This document shows, piece after piece, positions 25,504 to 45,076 of a stretch of 64,000 nt of DNA. Source of the stretch: Panulirus ornatus (lineage: Eukaryota > Arthropoda > Malacostraca > Decapoda > Palinuridae). Numbering within the stretch: position 1 is the first letter of the stretch; the number at the start of each line of letters is the position of its first letter. Under the pieces are notes generated by a model. It did no database searches. It was not told where the DNA came from and worked only from the letters and a program-made list of their open reading frames with translations. Location of the stretch: NCBI RefSeq assembly GCF_036320965.1, contig NC_092241.1, forward strand, positions 26,849,297 to 26,913,296. The letters run 5' to 3'. Made by a program: the position numbers and the translations under genes.

Positions 25504-28200
25504 GAAGTACCAGGAGAGAGTGAGTACAGAATGGAAAAAGGTGAGAGCAAAGGGCGTAAGGGGAGTGGGGGAGGAAAGGGATGTATCTAGGGAAGCAGTG
25601 ATGGCTTGCACAAAAGATGCTTGTCGCATGAGAAGCGTGGGAGGTGGACAGATTAGAAAGGGTAGTGAGTGGTGGGATGAAGAAGTAAGATTATTAGTGA
25701 TAGAGAAGAGAGAGGCATTTGGACGATTTTTGCAGGGAAATAATGGAAATGACTGGATGTATAAGAGAAAGAGGCAGGAGGTCAAGAGAAAGGTGTAATA
25801 TGTGAAAAAGATGGCAAATGAGAGCTGGGGTGAGAGAGAATCATTAGATTTCAGGGAGAATAAAAAGATGTTTTGGAAGGAGGTAAATAAAGTGCGTAAG
25901 ACAAGGGAACAAATGGGAACATCAGTGAAGGGGCTAATGGGGAGGTGATAACAAGTAGTGGTGATGTGAGAAGGAGATGGAGTGAGTATTATGAAGGTTT
26001 GTTGAATGTGTTTGATGAGAGAGTGGCAGATATAGGGAGTTTTGGTCGAGGTAGTGTGCAAAGCGAGAGGGTTAGGGAGAATGATTTGGTAAACAGAGAA
26101 GAGGTAGTAAAAGCTTTGCAGAAGATGAAAGCCGGCAAGGCAGCGGGTTTGGATGGCATTGCAGTGGAATTTATCAAAAAAGGGGGTGACTGTGTTGTTG
26201 ACTGTTGGTAAGGTTATCTAATGTATGTATGACTCATGGTGAGGTGCCTGAGGATTGGCGGAATGTTTGCATAGTGCCATTGTACAAAGGCAAAGGGGAT
26301 AAAGGTGAGTTCTCAAATTACGGAGGTATAAGTTTGTTGAGTATTCCTGGTAAATTGTATGGGAGGGTATTGATCGAGAGGGTGAAGGCATGTACAGAGC
26401 ATCAGATTGGGGAAGAGCAGCGTTGTTTCAAAAGTGGTTGAGGATGTGTAGATCAGGTGTTTGCTTTGAAGAATGAATGTGAAAGATACTTAGAGAAGCA
26501 AATGGATTTGTATGTAGCATTTTTGGATCTGGAGAAGGCATATGATAGAGTTGTTAGAGATTCTCTGTGGAAGGTATTAAGAATATATGGTGTGGGAGGC
26601 AAGTTGTTAGAAGCAGTGAAAAGTTTTCATCGAGGATGTTAGGCATGTGTACGAGTAGGAAGAGAAGAAAGTGATTGGTTCTCAGTGAATGTTGGTTTGC
26701 GGCAGGAGTGAGTGATGTCTCCATGGTTGTTTAATTTGTTTATGAATGGGGTTGTCAGGAAGGTGAATGCAAGAGTTTTGGAAATAGGGGCAAGTATGCA
26801 GTCTGTCGTGGATGAGAGAGCTTGGGAAGTGAGTCAGTTGTTGTTGGCTGATTCGGGTTAGAAACTGCAGAAGCTGGTGACTGAGTTTGGTAGAATTTGT
26901 GAAAAAAGAAAGCTGAGAGTAAATGTGAATAAGAGCAAGGCTAATAGGTACAGTAGGGTTGAGGGACAAGTTAACTGGGAGGTAAGTTTGAATAGAGAAA
27001 GACTGGATGAAGTGAAGTGTTTTAGATTACTGGAAGTGGATTTGGCAGCGATGGATCCATGGAAGAGAAAGTGAATCATAGGGTGGGAGAGGGGGCAAAA
27101 GTTCCGGGAGCGTTGAAAAATGTGTGTTATCTCGGAAAGCAAAAATGGCTATGTTTGAAGGAAAAGTGGTTCCAACAATGTTATACGGTTGCAAGGCGTG
27201 GACTATATATAGAATTGTGCGAAGGAGGGTGGATGTGGTGGAAATGAGATGTTTGAGGACAATATATGGTGTGAAGTGGTTTGATCGAGTAAGTAATGGA
27301 AGGGTAAGAGAAATGTGTGGTAACAAAAAGAGTGTGGTTGAGAGAGCAGAAGGTGTTTTGAAATGGTTTGGTCACATGGAGAGAATGAGTGAGGAAAGAT
27401 TGACAAAGAAGATATATGTGTCAGAGGTGGAGGGAACGAGAAGTGGGAGACCAAATTGGAGGTGGAAAGATGGAGTGAAAAAGATTTTGAGTGATCGGGG
27501 CCTGAACATGCAGGAGGGTGAAATGCGTGCTAGGAACATAGTGAACTGGAACGATGTGGTATACCGGGGTCGACGTGCTCTCAATGGATTGAATCAGGGC
27601 ATGTGAAGCGTCTGGGGTAAATCTTGGAAAGTTTTGTGGGGCCTGGATGTGGAAAGGGAGCTGTGGTTTCGGTGCATTTTACATGAAAGCTAGAGACTGA
27701 GTGTGAACGAATGTGCCCTTTGTTATCTTTTCCTAATGCTACCTTGCGCACATGCGGGGGGAGGGAGTAGTCATTTCATGTGTGGCGGGGTGGCGACGGG
27801 AATGAAAAAGGGCAGACAGCATGAATTATGTACATATGTATATATGTATATGTCCGTGTGTGTATATTTATGTATACGTTGAGATGTATGGGTAGGTATG
27901 TATATCTTTGTGTGGGGACGTGTATGTTTATACATGTGTATGTGGATGGGTTGGGCCATTCTTTCGTCTATTTCCATGCGCTACCTTGCTGACGCGGGAG
28001 ACAGCGACAAAGTATAATAATTCCTGCGTGTCGTAGAAGGTAACTAAAAGGGAAGGGGGCGGGAGGCTGGAAATCCTCCCCTCTCTTTTTTAATTTCCCA
28101 AAAGAACAAACAGAGAAGGGGGCCAAGTGAGGATATTCACTCAAAGGCTCAGTCCTCTGTTCATAACGCTAACTCGGTAACGCGGCAAATGGCGAATAGT
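25504..28200 (+). mobile_element. RTE-like LINE, 5' truncated and mutated
   Basis: The copy starts at the linker between endonuclease and RT (YQERVSTEWKKVRAKGVRG) and runs to the stop near 27603. Numerous frameshifts and stops break it. A deletion removes the FADD catalytic motif (LLLADSG-stop near 26850), and motif B has a stop after GLRQE near 26707. The 3' UTR (27604-28012) contains a diverged version of the family hairpin near 27742-27795. It is followed by the 5'-like module at 28020-28200 (CCTGCGTGTCGTAGAAGG..GGCGAATAGT). Confidence 0.85.
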
Positions 28201-29606
28201 GTGGAGCATCAGATTGGGGAAGAGCAGTGTGGTTTCAGAAGTGGTAGAGGATGTGTGGATCAGGTGTTTGCTTTGAATGTGTGTGAGAAATACTTAGAAA
28301 AGCAAATGGATTTGTATGTAGCATTTATGGATCTGGAGAAGGCATATGATAGAGTTGATAGAGATGCTCTGTGGAAGGTATTAAGAATATATGGTGTGGG
28401 AGGAAAGTTGTTAGAAGCAGTGAAAAGTTTTTATCGAGGATGTAAGGCATGTGTACGTGTAGGAAGAGAGGAAAGTGATTGGTTCTCAGTGAATGTAGGT
28501 TTGCGGCAGGGGTGTGTGATGTCTCCATGGTTGTTTAATTTGTTTATGGATGGGGTTGTTAGGGAGGTGAATGAAAGAGTCTTGGAAAGAGGGGCAAGTA
28601 TGAAGTCTGTTGGGGATGAGAGAGCTTGGGAAGTGAGTCAGTTGTTGTTCGCTGATGTTACAGCGCTGGTGGCTGATTCATGTGAGAAACTGCAGAAGCT
28701 GGTGACTGAGTTTGGTAAAGTGTGTGAAAGAAGAAAGTTAAGAGTAAATGTGAATAAGAGCAAGGTTATTAGGTACAGTAGGGTTGAGGGTCAAGTCAAT
28801 TGGGAGGTGAGTTTGAATGGAGAAAAACTGGAGGAAGTGAAGTGTTTTAGATATCTGGGAGTGGATCTGGCAGCGGATGGAACCATGGAAGCGGAAGTGG
28901 ATCATAGGGTGGGGGAGGGGGCGAAAATTCTGGGAGCCTTGAAGAATGTGTGGAAGTCGAGAACATTATCTCGGAAAGCAAAAATGGGTATTTTTGAAGG
29001 AATAGTGGTTCCAACAATGTTGTATGGTTGCGAGGCGTGGGCTATGGATAGAGTTGTGCGCAGGAGGTTGGATGTGCTGGAAATGAGATGTATGAGGACA
29101 ATGTGTGGTGTGAGGTGGTTTGATCGAGTAAGTAACGTAAGGGTAAGAGAGATGTGTGGAAATAAAAAGAGCGTGGTTGAGAGAGCAGAAGAGGGTGTTT
29201 TGAAATGGTTTGGGCACATGAAGAGAATGAGTGAGGAAAGATTGACCAAGAGGATATATGTGTCGGAGGTGGAGGGAACGAGGAGAAGAGGGAGACCAAA
29301 TTGGAGGTGGAAAGATGGAGTGAAAAAGATTTTGTGTGATCGGGGCCTGAACATGCAGGAGGGTGAAAGGAGGGCAAGGAATAGAGTGAATTGGAGCGAT
29401 GTGGTATACCGGGGTTGACGTGCTGTCAGCGGATTGAATCAGGGCATGTGAGGCGTCTGGGGTAAACCATGGAAAGCTGTGTAGGTATGTATATTTGCGT
29501 GTGTGGACGTATGTATATACATGTGTATGGGGGTGGGTTGGGCCATTTCTTTCGTCTGTTTCCTTGCGCTACCTCGCAAACGCGGGAGACAGCGACAAAG
29601 CAAAAA
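28201..29606 (+). mobile_element. RTE-like LINE, 5' truncated in RT
   Basis: Starts at EHQIGEEQCGFRSGRGCVDQ, inside the RT, and stays open to the usual VVYRG-stop at 29416-29418. A codon is lost near 28275 (ALNVCEK instead of ALKNVCEK). The catalytic FADD is FADV (GTT at 28657-28659), so this RT is predicted to be inactive. It is fused directly to the 5'-like module of the preceding element. The 3' UTR is short: it skips the hairpin part, goes straight to the GTGTGTGGACGTATG block and GCTACCTCGCAAACGCGGGA, and ends in an A-rich tail. Confidence 0.88.
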
Positions 29607-29631
29607 TAAAAAAAAAAAAATAAAAAAAAAA

Positions 29632-31198
<1,567 letters not shown>

Positions 31199-31289
<91 letters not shown>
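31199..31289. repeat. (TA)n plus T-run
   Basis: TA run from 31199 to 31274, then a T-run that is the complement of the A-rich tail of the next minus-strand LINE. Confidence 0.95.
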
Positions 31290-34130
<2,841 letters not shown>

Positions 34131-34150
34131 TGTATATGTATATATATATT

Positions 34151-36411
34151 TTTTTTTTTTTGCTTTGTCGCTGTCTCCCGCGTTTGCGAGGTAGCGCAAG
34201 GAAACAGACGAAAGAAATGGCCCAACCCACCCCCATAAACATGTATATACATACGTCCACACACGCAAATATACATACCTACACAGCTTTCCATGGTTTA
34301 CCCCAGACGCTTCACATGCCTTGATTCAATCCACTGACAGCACGTCAACCCCGGTATACCACATCGCTCCAATTCACTCTATTCCTTGCCCTCCTTTCAC
34401 CCTCCTGCATGTTCAGGCCCCGATCACAAAAAATCTTTTTCACTCCATCTTTCCACCTCCAATTTGGTCTCCCTCTTCTCCTCGTTCCCTCCACCTCCGA
34501 CACATATATCCTCTTGGTCAATCTTTCCTCACTCATTCTCTCCATGTGACCAAACCATTTCAAAACACCCTCTTCTGCTCTCTCAACCACGCTCTTTTTA
34601 TTTCCACACATCTCTCTTACCCTTACGTTACTTACTCGATCAAACCACCTCACACCACACATTGTCCTGAAACATCTCATTTTCAGCACATCCATCCTCC
34701 TGCGCACAACTCTATCCATAGTCCACGCCTCGCAACCATACAACATTGTTGGAACCACTATTCCTTCAAACATACCCATTTTTGCTTTCCGAGATAATGT
34801 TCTCGACTTCCACACATTCTTCAAGGCTCCCAGAATTTTCGCCCCCTCCCCCACCATATGATCCACTTCCGCTTCCATGTTTCCATCCGCTGCCAGATCC
34901 ACTCCCAGATATCTAAAACACTTCACTTCCTCCAGTTTTTCTCCATTCAAACTCACCTCCCAATTGACTTGACCCTCAACCCTACTGTACCTAATAACCT
35001 TGCTCTTATTCACATTTACTCTTAACTTTCTTCTTTCACAAACTTTACCAAACTCAGTCACCAGCTTCTGCAGTTTCTCACATGAATCAGCCACCAGCGC
35101 TGTATCATCAGCGAACAACAACTGACTCACTTCCCAAGCTCTCTCATCTCCAACACACTTCATACTTGCCCCTATTTCCAAAACTCTTGCATTTACCTCC
35201 CTAACAACCCCATCCATAAACAAATTAAACAACCATGGAGACATCACACACCCCTGCCGCAAAGCTACATTCACTGAGAACCAATCACTTTCCTCTCTTC
35301 CTACACGTACACATACCTTATATCCTCGATAAAAACTTTTCACTTCTTATAACAACTTGCCTCCCACACCATATATTCTTAATACCTTCCACAGAGCATC
35401 TCTATCAACTCTATCTTATGCCTTCTCCAGATTCATAAATGCTACATACAAATCCATTTGCTTTTCTAAGTATTTCTCACATACATTCTTCAAAGGAAAC
35501 ACCTGATCTACACATCCTCTACCACTTCTGAAACCACACTGCTCTTCCCCAATCTGATGCTCTGTACATGCCTTCACCCTCTCAATCAATACCCTCCCAT
35601 ATAATTTACCAGGAATACTCAACAATCTTATACCTCTGCAATTTGAGCACTCACTCTTATCCCCTTTGCCTTTGTACAATGGCACTATGCACGCATTCCG
35701 CCAATCCTCAGGCACCTCACCAGGAGTCATACATACATTAAATAACCTTACCAACCAGTCAATAATACAGTCACCCCCTTTTTTAATAAATTCCACTGCA
35801 ATACCATCCAAACCTGCTGCCTTGCCGGCTTTCATCATCCGCAAAGCTTTTACTACCTCTTCTCTGTTTACCAAATCATTTTCCCTAACCCTCTCACTTT
35901 CCACACCACCTCGACCAAAACACCCTATATCTGCCACTCTATCATCAAACACATTCAACAGACCTTCAAAATGCTCACTCCATCTCCTTCTCACACCACC
36001 CCTACTTGTTATCACCTCCCCATTTGCGCCCTTCACTGAAGTTCCCATTTGCTCCCTTGTCTTACGCACTTTATTCACCTCCTTCCAGAACATCTTTTTA
36101 TTCTCCCTAAAATTTAATGATACTCTCTCACTCCATCTCTCATTTGCCCTCTTTTTCAACTCTTGCACCTTTCTCTTGACCTCCTGTCTCTTTCTTTTAT
36201 ACATCTCCCACTCAATTGCATTTTTTCCCTGCAAAAATCGTCCAAATGCCTCTCTCTTCTCTTTCACTAATAATCTTACTTCTTCATCCCACCACTCACT
36301 ACCCTTTCTAATCAACCCACCTCCCACTCTTCTCATGCCACAAGCATCTTTTGCGCAATCCATCACTGATTCCATAAATACATCCCATTCCTCCCCCACT
36401 CCCCGTACTCC
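34151..36411 (-). mobile_element. RTE-like LINE, 5' truncated, two nonsense codons
   Basis: Minus-strand frame from the linker (GVGEEWDVFMESVMDCAKD, near 36399) to the stop at 34345. The same frame is kept throughout, but nonsense codons occur at LEKA-stop-DRVD (near 35416) and GGKLL-stop-EVKSF (near 35347). FADD is intact (LLFADDTALVADS). Its 5' truncation is joined at about 36411 to the 5' end of a plus-strand copy, so the two LINEs are tail-out and face away from each other. Confidence 0.88.
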
Positions 36412-37359
36412 TTGTATTTTTTAACTTTCTAATTCGGAAACAGAAGAAGGAGTCACGCGGGGAGTGCTCATCCTCCTCGAAGGCTCAGACTGGGGTGTCT
36501 AAATGTGTGTGGATGTAACCAAGATGTGAAAAAAGGAGAGATAGGTAGTATGTTTGAGGAAAGGAACCTGGATGTTTTGGCTCTGAGTGAAACGAAGCTC
36601 AAGGGTAAAGGGGAAGAGTGTTTTGGGAATGTCTTGGGAGTAAAGTCAGTGGTTAGTGAGAGGACAAGAGCAAGGGAAGGAGTAGCAGTACTCCTGAAAC
36701 AGGAGTTGTGGGAGTATGTGATAGAATGTAAGAAAGTAAATTCTCGATTAATATGGGTAAAACTGAAAGTTGATGGAGAGAGATGGGTGATTATTGGTGC
36801 ATATGCACCTGGGCATGAGAAGAAAGATCATGAGAGGCAAGTGTTTTGGGAGCAGCTGAATGAGTGTGTTAGTGGTTTTGATGCACGAGACCGGGTTATA
36901 GTGTTGGGTGATTTGAATGCAAAGGTGAGTAATGTGGCAGTTGAGGGAATAATTGGTATACATGGGGTGTTCAGTGTTGTAAATGGAAATGGTGAAGAGC
37001 TTGTAGATTTATGGGCTGAAAAAGGACTGGTGATTGGGAATACCTGGTTTAAAAAGCGAGATATACATAAGTATACGTATGAGTAGGAGCGATGGCCAGA
37101 GAGCGTTATTGGATTACGTGTTAATTGACAGGCGCGCGAAAGAGAGACTTTTGGATGTTAATGTGCTGAGAGGTGCAACTGGAGGGATGTCTGATCATTA
37201 TCTTGTGGAGGCTAAGGTGAAGATTTGTATGGGCTTTCAGAAAAGAAGAGTGAATGTTGGGGTGAAGAGGGTGGTGAGAGTAAGTGAGCTTGGGAAGGAA
37301 ACTTGTGTGAGGAAGTACCAGGAGAGACTGAGTACAGAATGGAAAAAGGTGAGAACAAT

Positions 37360-37361
<2 letters not shown>
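36411..37361 (+). mobile_element. RTE-like LINE 5' end with endonuclease domain
   Basis: Carries part of the 5' UTR (AACTTTCTAATTCGGAAACA, CACGCGGGGAGTGCTCATCC) and an AP-type endonuclease: NVCGCNQDVKKGEIGSMFEE, LDVLALSETKLKGKGEE (catalytic Glu region), VDGERWVIIGAYAPGHEKKD, VLGDLNAKVSNV (Asp-x-Asn), [13 protein letters not shown] and MSDHYLVEAKV (Ser-Asp-His). A small deletion near 37080 shifts the frame. The copy breaks off in the linker at 37361, where (TA)n begins. Confidence 0.88.

Positions 37362-37439
<78 letters not shown>
37361..37439. repeat. (TA)n tract
   Basis: TA run separating the 5' LINE piece from a 3' LINE piece in the same orientation. Confidence 0.95.
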
Positions 37440-37441
<2 letters not shown>

Positions 37442-38528
37442 TACAGTAGGGTTGAGGGTCAAGTCAGTTGGGAGGTAAGTTTGAATGGAGAAAACCTGGA
37501 GGAAATAAATTGTTTTAGATATCTGGGAGTGGATCTGGCAGCGGTTGGAACCATGGAAACGGAAGTAAATCATAGGGTGGGGGAGGGGGCGAAAATCCTG
37601 GGAGCCTTGAAGAATGTGTGGAAGTCGAGAACATTATCTCGGAAGGCAAAAATGGGTATGTTTGAAGGAATAGTGGTTCCAACAGTGATATATGGTTGCG
37701 AGGCGTGGGCTATGGATAGAGCTATGCGCAGGGGGGTGGATGTGCTGGAAATGAGATGTTTGAGGACAATATGTGGTATGAGGTGGTTTGATCGAGTAAG
37801 TAATGTAAAGGTAAGAGAGATGTGTGGAAATAAAAAGAGCGTGGTTGAGAGAGCAGAAGAGGGTGTGTTAAAATGGTTTGGGCACATGGAGAGAATGAGT
37901 GAGGAAAGATTGACCAAGAGGATATATGTGTCGGAGGTGGAGGGAACGAGGAGAAGTGGGAGACCAAATTGGAGGTAGAAAGATGGAGTGAAAAAGATTT
38001 TGAGTGATCGGGGCCTGAATATGCAGGAGGGTGAAAGGCGGGCAAGGAATAGAGTGAATTGGATCGGTGTGGTATATCGGGGTTGACGTGCTGTCAGTGG
38101 ATTGAATCAGGGCATGTGAAGCGTCTGGGGTAAACCATGGAAAGTTCTGTGGGGCCTGGATGTGGAAAGGGAGCTGTGGTTTCGGGCATTATTGCATGAC
38201 AGCTAGAGACTGAGTGTGAACGAATGGGGCCTTTGTTGTCTTTTCCTAGCGCTACCTCGCACACATGAGGGGGGAGGGGGATGGTATTCCATGTGTGGCG
38301 AGGTGGCGATGGGAATGAATAAAGGCAGACTGTGAATATTGTGCATAGGTATATATGTATGTGTCTGTGTGTGTATATTTATGTGTATATTGAGATGTAT
38401 AGGTATGTATATTTGCGTGTGTGGACGTGTATGTATATACATGTGTATGGGGTTGGGTTGGGCCATTTCTTTCGTCTGTTTCCTTGCGCTACCTCGCAAA
38501 CGCGGGAGACAGCGACAAAGCAAAATAA
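37440..38528 (+). mobile_element. RTE-like LINE 3' fragment with full 3' UTR
   Basis: Begins GTACAGTAGGGTTGAGGGTC (YSRVEGQ) immediately after (TA)n. It runs open to a TAG after GRPNWR near 37978 (WRWKD became WR-stop), then continues decayed to the normal end. The 3' UTR is complete, with the hairpin at 38250-38308 and GCTACCTCGCAAACGCGGGA. The same truncation point follows (TA)n at 45075, 50607, 55488 and 60411, so these fragments are duplicates of one event. Confidence 0.88.
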
Positions 38529-38536
38529 AAAAAAAG

Positions 38537-38541
<5 letters not shown>

Positions 38542-38586
<45 letters not shown>

Positions 38587-38650
38587 TATCCCAGGTGATA
38601 GGGGAGAAAGAATACTTCCCCCATATTCCCTGGGTGTCGTAAAAAGTGAC
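38542..38650. repeat. (TA)n and short 5'-like module
   Basis: (TA)n at 38541-38582, then TATCCCAGGTGATAGGGGAG and CTTCCCCCATATTCCCTG, a diverged form of the LINE 5' end. It lies just beyond the stop codon side of the minus-strand two-membrane-segment ORF. Confidence 0.75.
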
Positions 38651-38762
38651 ATAAGTAGATATGGAGAAAAATTTGATTATCAAAGAGAAAGAAAAATAAC
38701 GGTGGGATCATGAAATCATTACATGACAGAGTCAGGAGACTGACTCAAGCATCCCGCAAAAA

Positions 38763-40013
38763 TCACACAAAACGCGTAATGACGGTTAGGTGGAGAGATT
38801 TTTCCTTGATGAAGAGTGGGCTGAAGATGGAGAAATTCCACTCTGGAGGATACTCAAGGTTCAACCTGTATCTTAGCTCCATATCGAACTCGAACAAAGG
38901 TATGCAGAAGATTACTGCAGTAGGGTACAACTGTACTAGGAGATCAAAGATTTTGAATTCTATCTCTAAGATCCTCACACATGTGTCGTTGACGTCAGGC
39001 TAGACGGTGAGGAAAACAGTCGGTTCCCCCTTAATGAGGAGATAATCATCGTAGAAAATCTCAAATCGCTTGCGGGGATAAAAGGTTTCGCCCCTCGGTT
39101 CGGTGTAGAGAGGGAACGGTAACTTCTTTTCATCAGGGTGTTGGCCTTGCACGTCGATAGTTAGCTCAATAGCCAACTTTTCTTTAGCGGAAATCTTATT
39201 GCCGTCCTGATCACTCTCCAAGGGAGTAGGAAAACTTAACTCCTCTTTATCCAGGAAGGGTTCAATTAACTCCTCGTTATCCAGGAAGGGTTCAATTAAC
39301 TCCTCGTCAGCAGGGGAGGGCTCATTGGACTCCTCCACTGGCGGTGAGGACTCTTTGATTTCCTGGTTGGCTAAGGAGCGTTCGTTGACTTCCCGGCTGG
39401 CCAGGGAAGTCTCACCTTGCTTGGCTTCCTCTCCGGAGGGTGGAAGGACTGACGACGGGTCAGGGATCACTTCACGGGGATCCCTGGGCTGGTATATAAT
39501 GGAGCCCGGAATGGCGGATTTCTGCCCCCTAATTAAAGCCTTCTTTTTCTTCCGGTAATACAAGACCACAGGAATCAAAAGCAGAATAGTGTAGAGAAGG
39601 AGAACGATTGATAAATAGCATTTCTCATTCTCGTATTGCACGAGTTCGGCTGAATAGACATCGATGAGCATCCTCAAGGCGTTGATATCTCTACTGAGAT
39701 CAGTTATTTCGAGGAACGTGCCGATGACCGGAGTATTATAGATCCCCCTGGAGGCTGGCTCTGTGGGAAGATTATAGCGGGGAAGAGGTGGTGTGCCGAA
39801 CACCTCTACGATGGGCAGGTAGCTCCTTATGGCAGCATATTTGTCGTGAATATCCTCGACATCTTTCACCATCTGGAGCCTTGTCTGCTTCAGATCCCAA
39901 GCAAACACCCATAATAACCGCCAGATCAGAAGACAGACTACTGTACACGCAGTGATCTTACGATGAAGTGTGAGTGTCGTCGATAAGGGAGTCATCCTCA
40001 AGGTTGTTAACAT
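38763..40013 (-). pseudogene. Two-membrane-segment protein, copy 1 (one nonsense codon)
   Basis: Collinear with the 406-residue ORF at 47054-48274, but 10 codons longer because an acidic segment (EELIEPFLDNEELIEPFLDK) is duplicated. The only lesion is TTG to TAG at 39000-39002, after VFLTV; the remaining 79 codons stay in frame to the original stop at 38763. ATG is at 40011-40013 with A at -3. It has AWDL where the later copies have ACDL, and PGSIIYQPRDPRE where they have PRYIIYQQKDPRE, so it represents a separate lineage. Function unknown. Confidence 0.8.
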
Positions 40014-40157
40014 TATTTATGGTGTGTACACGAGGTGACCTAAAATATACTTGTTGTGCCCCCAAAATAAAGGAAAGTTATTACGTATGTCATTGCAAAC
40101 TAATGAAACTGATAGGTTTCGCTGTTGGGGATATAACATATAATGATGGAATGTTCT

Positions 40158-41063
40158 AGTAAGTAATGGAAGGGTAAAAGAGATATGTGGTAACAAAAAG
40201 AGTGTGGTTGAGAGAGCAGAAGAAGGTGTTTTGAAATGGTTTCGTCACATGAAGAGAATGAGTGAGAAAATATTGACAAAGAAAATACATGTGCCAGAGG
40301 TGGAGGGAACGAGAAGTGGGAGACCAAATTGGAGGTGGAAAGATGGAGTGAAAAAGATTTTGAGTGTTCGGGGCCTGAAGATGCAGGTGGGTGAAAGACA
40401 TGCTAGGAATATAGTGAATCGGAACGACGTGGTATAACGGGGTCGACGTGCTATCAATAGATTGAATCAGGGCATGTGAAGCGTCTGGTGTAAACCACGG
40501 AAAGTTTTGTGGGGCCTGGATGTGGATAGGGAGCTCTGGTTTCGGTGCATTATACATGACAGCTAGAGACTGAATGTGAATGAATGTGGCCTTTTTATCT
40601 TTTCCTAGTGCTACCTTTCGCACATGCATGGGGAGGGGGTACTCATTTCATGTGTGACGGGGAGGCGACGGAATGAAAGAGGGCAGACAGTATGAATTAT
40701 GTACATGTGTATATATGTATATGTGTGCGTGTTTATATTTATGTATACGTTGAAATGTATAGGTATGTATATGTGCGTGTGTGGACGTGTATGTATATAC
40801 ATGTGTATGTGGATGGGTTTGGCCATTCTTTCGTCTATTTCCATGCGCTACCTTGCTGACGCGGGAGATAGCGACAAAGTATGATAGTTCCTGCGTGTCG
40901 TAGAAGGCAACTAAAAGGGAAGGGGGCGGGGGCTGGAAATCCTACCCTCTCTTTTTTAATTTCCCAAAAGAAGGAACAAAGAAGAGGGCCAAGTGAGGAT
41001 ATTCCCTCAAAGGCTCAATCCACTTTTCCTAACGCTACCGCGTTAACCCGGGAAATGGCGAAT
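40158..41063 (+). mobile_element. RTE-like LINE 3' relic downstream of copy 1 promoter side
   Basis: Plus strand reads VSNGRVKEICGNKKSVVERA, WFRHMKRMSEKILTKKIHV and GRPNWRWKDGVKKILSVRGL, then a 3' UTR with a diverged hairpin (about 40610-40668). It then has the GCTACCTTGCTGACGCGGGA block and a 5'-like module ending GGCGAATAGTGTGG near 41070. This arrangement is uninterrupted here; in the three later tandem units another LINE sits in the middle of the module, so this is the pre-insertion state. Confidence 0.85.
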
Positions 41064-41071
41064 AGTGTGGA

Positions 41072-41072
41072 A

Positions 41073-41131
<59 letters not shown>

Positions 41132-41340
41132 AAGGATTACAATTTTGTGCGTGATCAAGATATTCCTATGAGTCCACGGGGAAAATGAAACGCGATAAGC
41201 TCCGAAGTGCACTTTCGTGTAATAATAACATCATCAGTGGAGACACAAGAGAGAAATATAAGTCAGTTCATATACATCGGAGACCAAAACACATCATATA
41301 TTTACCAAATGGCGTCCTAGCTTCGTCTCTTCGAAGTGTC
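41072..41340 (-). mobile_element. (TA)n and Penelope-like terminus
   Basis: (TA)n at 41076-41125, then about 215 bp from TTGGAAAGGATTACAATTTT to GTCTCTTCGAAGTGTCATAT. This is the fullest minus-orientation copy of the Penelope-like terminal sequence here and includes the ATTTACCAAATGGCGTCCTA segment, which corresponds to TTTACCAAATGATGTTCTAG next to the GIY-YIG stop at 9718. Confidence 0.75.
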
Positions 41341-44735
<3,395 letters not shown>

Positions 44736-44784
44736 TACATATATATATACATATACACATACACACACATACACATACATACGC

Positions 44785-44815
<31 letters not shown>

Positions 44816-44999
44816 CATATGAAAAATGTAAGAAACAATTTAGAAAATTGAAACTTCTAGCTTGAAATGAATGAAAAAATGAACGTCACATAATGGTTCA
44901 ACCTCTGGCTATGGCAAAAGGAAATGTATAATTTATTTACACAAACGTCAATAGTAGTTCTCATCAATATAACCACTGTATCAATAAGCTTCAATGTAT

Positions 45000-45004
<5 letters not shown>
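44736..45004. other. TA/CA-rich tract and unique stretch
   Basis: Mixed ATACACAC repeats to about 44820, then about 180 bp of sequence not seen elsewhere in the window. No ORF. Confidence 0.5.

Positions 45005-45074
<70 letters not shown>
45005..45074. repeat. (TA)n tract
   Basis: TA run directly before a LINE fragment. Confidence 0.95.
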
Positions 45075-45076
<2 letters not shown>

